DNA of 9,432 bases. Source: an uncultured cyanobacterium (GTDB taxonomy: Bacteria > Cyanobacteriota > Cyanobacteriia > CACIAM-69d). Positions 7,149-9,432 of this stretch are shown piece after piece (position 1 is the first letter of the stretch; each line of letters begins with the position of its first letter). The notes under the pieces are model-generated. The model saw only the letters and a list, made by a program, of their open reading frames with translations, was not told the DNA's origin and did no database searches. The stretch spans positions 1 to 9,432 of the forward strand of contig CALCTI010000187.1 of assembly GCA_937894105.1 (NCBI GenBank), written 5' to 3'. A program made the translations under genes and the position numbers.

Positions 7149-7186
7149 AGAATTGCGGGTAAGAATTATGAGTAAGAATTGCGGAT
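7148..7186. repeat. 13-bp tandem repeat, three copies (WAGAATTRYGRRT)
   Basis: TAGAATTGCGGGT (7148-7160), AAGAATTATGAGT (7161-7173) and AAGAATTGCGGAT (7174-7186) lie end to end. The core AGAATT is invariant, and GTAAGAATT is exact in 7159-7167 and 7172-7180. Confidence 0.8.
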
Positions 7187-7266
7187 GAGTTTTTCCTTTC
7201 TAAATAAGTTCTAGGGAAATACTTTTGGGGGGCAATGCTTCAAAGTTGGTTTTTTGGGAATTTTTT

Positions 7267-7271
7267 AGGGG
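7267..7271 (+). promoter_or_regulatory. Shine-Dalgarno sequence favouring the start at 7277
   Basis: AGGGG lies five bases before the ATG at 7277. The upstream in-frame ATG at 7235 has only a G-run two bases before it, which is too close, so 7277 is the better start. Confidence 0.6.
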
Positions 7272-7276
7272 CACTT

Positions 7277-8605
7277 ATGGGAAGAGCGTTTGGACAGCGA
7301 CGGTGGTTAAAGCGGTTGGGGCGATCGCTAGGGTGGATGGCGTTGGGAATCACCCTAAGCTGGCTGGTAAGCTGCGGTTCGCCAGGGGGTTCGGGAGCCG
7401 CCAATGGCAACACATTGGAGTTTTGGACGATGCAGCTCCAGCCAAAATTTACGGCGTATTTTGAGGAGCTGATCGAAGATTTTGAAGGCAGTCATCCGGG
7501 GACTACGGTGAAGTGGCTGGATGTGCCTTGGTCGGCGATGGAAAGCAAAATTTTGACGGCAGTGTCAGCGGGAACGGCTCCTGATGTGGTGAATTTAAAT
7601 CCCACTTTTGCGTCGAAATTGGCGGAACGTAATGCATGGCTAGAGTTGGGGAGTCGCTTGGATGCACCAACCCAGGAAAGCTATTTGGACAATATTTGGC
7701 AGGCGGCGAAGCTGGAGGGAGAGTCCTTTTCGCTGCCTTGGTATCTGACATCACGGTTAACAATTTTTAACAAAGAGTTGTTGTCTGAGGCAGGAATTGA
7801 GCAGCCGCCCACCACCTATGAGGAGCTGGCGACGGTGGCAGCGTCGGTGCGGGAAAAAACGGGGAAATATGCGTTTTTTGCCACCTTTGTTCCCGACGAT
7901 TCGGGGGAAGTGCTGGAGTCCTTTGTGCAAATGGGGGCGACGCTGGTGGATGGCCAGGGGCTGGCGGCGTTTGAGTCTCCCGAGGGTAAAAAGGCGTTTC
8001 AGTTTTGGGTGGATTTGTATAAGGCGGGACTGTAGCCGAAGGAGTCGTTGACCCAGGGACATCGGCGGGCAATCGATTTATATCAGGCAGGGCAAACGGC
8101 GATTTTGTCCTCCAGTCCCGAGTTTATGGGGGCGATCGCCACCAATGCCCCCAGCGTGGCAGAGGTCTCAGAGGCGGCTCCTCAGGTATCGGGGGAAACC
8201 GGCAAAGTGTCCGCAGCGATGATGACGCTGGTGGTACCAAAACAGAGCGATCAGCCCGACTTGGCAACGGAGTTTGCGGCGTTTGTGACCAATAGCGCTA
8301 ATCAGCTGGTCTTTGCAAAGGCGGCAAACGTATTGCCCTCCCAAAATGAGGCCCTGTCTGCATTGCGGGAGGAGTTGGAAACGACGGCGGCGCAGGCGAC
8401 GGGGGAAGATACGGAGGCGAAGTTGGTGCAGGCGCGACGGTTGAGCGCTGAGCAGTTAACCAAAGCCGATGTGCTGTTACCGCCGATTAAAAATATCAAG
8501 CTGTTGCAGTCGGTGATTTACGAGAATCTCCAAGCAGCAATGTTGGACGAGAAGACTGTGGATGAGGCGATCGCCGATGCTGCCGAAGCGTGGAATCAGG
8601 GTTAG
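7277..8605 (+). pseudogene. ABC-transporter sugar-type substrate-binding lipoprotein, interrupted by one in-frame TAG
   Basis: Read through the TAG at 8033-8035, this frame encodes a full-length (about 442-residue) family 1 extracellular solute-binding protein, the periplasmic receptor of a carbohydrate-type ABC importer. From the ATG at 7277, an Arg-rich n-region and hydrophobic core end in the lipobox LVSC (Cys33), predicting a membrane-anchored lipoprotein. Family features follow: LEFWTMQLQPKF, a WLDVPWSAMESKILTAVSAGTAPDVVNLNP segment (about residues 79-108), NKELLSEAGIEQPPTTYEELA, and after the stop LTQGHRRAIDLYQAGQTAILSS and the C-terminal AIADAAEAWNQG. The frame does not shift at the stop, and base composition is the same on both sides. 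TAG is one change from TTG (Leu), which would read GLLPKE. Without readthrough the products are 252 residues plus a possible TTG-started 185-residue piece (8048-8605). No permease or ATPase genes are nearby, so the sugar is unknown. An alternative start is 7235. Confidence 0.85.
8033..8035 (+). other. In-frame TAG codon splitting the binding-protein gene
   Basis: The codons around it read CTG-TAG-CCG-AAG-GAG in one unbroken frame (Leu-stop-Pro-Lys-Glu). AAGGAG at 8039-8044 lies just after the stop and three bases before a TTG at 8048. Reinitiation there is conceivable, though the spacing is short and the product would lack a signal peptide. Confidence 0.9.
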
Positions 8606-8666
8606 GCTAAGATAGCCGGTGGTTAGCGGTCGTTTTTGTGCCCAGGCACAGGCGATCGCTGAATCT

Positions 8667-8740
8667 GGGGCTGTGGCTCAGCTGGATAGAGCAAGCGCCT
8701 CCTAAGCGCTAGGCCGCGGGTTCGAATCCCGCCAGTCCCG
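8667..8740 (+). tRNA. tRNA-Arg (anticodon CCU)
   Basis: The 74-nt sequence folds as a complete cloverleaf. The acceptor GGGGCTG (8667-8673) pairs with CAGTCCC (8733-8739), with one G-U pair. The D stem is GCTC/GAGC. The anticodon stem AGCGC/GCGCT encloses the loop CTCCTAA with anticodon CCT at 8701-8703, which reads AGG arginine codons. The T stem GCGGG/CCCGC encloses TTCGAAT, and the discriminator base is G8740. The CCA end is not encoded, so it would be added after transcription. The gene lies on the plus strand between the binding-protein gene and the Uma2-family gene. Confidence 0.97.
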
Positions 8741-8746
8741 TTTTTT
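8741..8746 (+). terminator. T-tract directly after the tRNA, possible transcription end
   Basis: Six T residues follow the last tRNA base directly. The GC-rich T arm and acceptor stem just upstream could act as the hairpin. No separate terminator stem is present, so this is a weak call. Confidence 0.35.
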
Positions 8747-8768
8747 AAGCTCTCTTGTGTCGGAGTGC

Positions 8769-8813
8769 TTTGATCTCGATTATTTTGATCTCGATTATTT
8801 TGATCTCGATTAT
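8769..8813. repeat. 15-bp tandem repeat, three exact copies (TTTGATCTCGATTAT)
   Basis: Three identical units lie end to end at 8769-8783, 8784-8798 and 8799-8813, between the tRNA and the Uma2-family gene. Each contains TGATC and TCGA. Confidence 0.95.
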
Positions 8814-8884
8814 TCCGCTTCCTGTATCAATGCATAGGATCAGTATTGGTTGTGGGGATGATGATTACACTGGAATCAGGCGCT

Positions 8885-8890
8885 AGGAGG
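8885..8890 (+). promoter_or_regulatory. Shine-Dalgarno sequence of the Uma2-family gene
   Basis: AGGAGG, a full consensus, lies eight bases before the ATG at 8899 and fixes that start. Confidence 0.8.
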
Positions 8891-8898
8891 GATCGGAG

Positions 8899-9432
8899 AT
8901 GGCTCCTTTGAGTTTGCGAGATTTGACGGAAGGTCTGGTGGAGCGGGATGAGACGCAGGTTTTGCCTCGACCGGAGATTCCTGCGCCTGTGCGGAGTGCC
9001 ATTAATGAGTTGCCGGAGCGGTTGCGGGCGATCGCGGAGGAGAGTTGCTACGAGTGGACTGAGGTGAGTTGGGACGATTATTTGATCATTGCGGGCGATC
9101 GCGAATCAACGGGATTGCCGGGGGTTCGTCCCTGTTTTACGACTGCCTTGTTCCGCCAATCTTTAATGAAGTTAGATATGGTTCCCTTGGGTAAAGATCA
9201 CGGTCGATGCAATAGCGTGCCGTTCAAGGCTGCGACGTTGTTTGCTGCGTTTCAGCGTTTTAAGACGGCGGAGTATATCAATACGACTTTGCGCAAGACC
9301 GGGGAAGATGATTGCCAGCCGGATTTGTCGATTTATGTGGGGGATGGGTTGCCGACGCCGGGGAATGAGGTGATTGATTTGGATGAGTTTGACCCGCCGA
9401 ATTTAGGCATTGAGGTGGCGGCGACCAGTGAG
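8899..9432 (+). CDS. Uma2-family (DUF820) endonuclease-like protein, 3' end beyond the window
   Basis: The first 178 codons are open to the window edge with no stop. The segment CQPDLSIYVGD (139-149) followed by PPNLGIEVAATSE (166-178) matches the core of the Uma2/DUF820 family, a PD-(D/E)XK nuclease-like fold abundant in cyanobacteria. Asp142 and Glu172 are the likely acidic active-site residues. The conserved Lys and the Tyr-Trp region that normally follow lie outside the window, so catalytic completeness cannot be judged. DMVPLGKDHGRC (93-104) probably corresponds to the family's usual Pro-x-x-x-His element. An N-terminal region of about 75 residues precedes the recognisable domain, longer than in many members of 180-200 residues. 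AGGAGG eight bases upstream supports this ATG. The biological role of the family is largely unknown. Confidence 0.8.
   Translation, partial: MAPLSLRDLTEGLVERDETQVLPRPEIPAPVRSAINELPERLRAIAEESCYEWTEVSWDDYLIIAGDRESTGLPGVRPCFTTALFRQSLMKLDMVPLGKDHGRCNSVPFKAATLFAAFQRFKTAEYINTTLRKTGEDDCQPDLSIYVGDGLPTPGNEVIDLDEFDPPNLGIEVAATSE

Larger units (their letters stand above)
6833..7276. other. Divergent intergenic region between pilM and the substrate-binding protein gene (about 444 bp)
   Basis: No convincing gene lies here. It must hold promoters for pilM (minus) and the binding protein (plus), but I find no strong -35/-10 pair on either strand. An 11-bp palindrome GTTCTTAGAAC (6874-6884) lies 41 bp upstream of the pilM start and could be an operator. 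Most of 6897-7186 consists of short tandem duplications, listed separately. A 75-codon minus-strand frame (6891-7118) with a TTG start crosses these repeats. It codes a low-complexity Leu/Pro-rich peptide and is judged spurious. Confidence 0.6.

Noticed and set aside
6897..7186. Tandem repeats as a CRISPR array
   Set aside because: The units are 10-16 bp, directly adjacent without unique spacers, and change sequence from family to family. No cas gene is nearby.
8033..8035. TAG as a recoded (pyrrolysine-type) codon
   Set aside because: Cyanobacteria are not known to use pyrrolysine. A simple TTG-to-TAG substitution explains the codon, and no recoding element is visible.
7757..8072. Minus-strand frames opposite the binding-protein gene near the TAG
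   Set aside because: They are antisense to a clear family protein and are low-complexity Pro/Arg-rich. They do not explain the TAG.
8605..8617. Hairpin GGCTA-AGA-TAGCC right at the binding-protein stop
   Set aside because: The stem is only five pairs, and the nearest T-run (8633-8637) is 15 bases further on, so it is not a credible intrinsic terminator.
8637..8650. Inverted repeat TGTGCC/GGCACA before the tRNA
   Set aside because: The T-run lies before the stem on the plus strand, so on the minus strand it becomes an A-run after the stem. Neither orientation is a terminator.
8667..8813. tRNA as an attachment site of an integrated element
   Set aside because: No duplicated tRNA 3' end, integrase or phage gene is seen in the window.

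Overview
The window looks like a chromosomal segment of a cyanobacterium. Three things point that way. The HIP1 octamer GCGATCGC is present in 14 perfect copies that I could count by eye. The pilus operon has the cyanobacterial order pilM-pilN-pilO-pilQ with no pilP. The right edge carries a Uma2-family gene, a family strongly expanded in cyanobacteria. Nothing here (integrase, transposase, phage genes) marks it as a mobile element.

Layout. Positions 1-207 hold no convincing gene. From 6832 down to 208 the minus strand carries one co-directional block: pilM, pilN, pilO, pilQ and, only 33 bp after pilQ, a zinc-dependent histone-deacetylase-like amidohydrolase. PilM (cytoplasmic, actin-like), PilN and PilO (inner-membrane, single-pass) form the alignment complex that links the type IV pilus motor platform to the PilQ secretin in the outer membrane. 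This machine supports twitching or gliding motility and DNA uptake. Unusually large gaps (210, 110 and 371 bp) separate the pil genes.

On the plus strand, divergent from pilM, is a sugar-type ABC-transporter substrate-binding lipoprotein gene (7277-8605). It is intact except for one in-frame TAG at 8033-8035, so it is a recent pseudogene, a sequencing error or a readthrough/split gene. A tRNA-Arg(CCU) follows at 8667-8740, then a Uma2-family nuclease-like gene from 8899 that runs off the right edge.

The most distinctive non-coding signal is a set of short tandem duplications (units of 10-16 bp, each with a different sequence) in four intergenic regions. They are densest between pilM and the substrate-binding gene, where four different unit families sit nearly end to end over about 190 bp, with a fifth closer to pilM. 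I do not see a clearly new multi-gene system. The best leads are the interrupted binding-protein gene, the repeat-built divergent intergenic region, a perfect palindrome at the pilN ribosome-binding position, and the deacetylase gene attached to the pilus operon.
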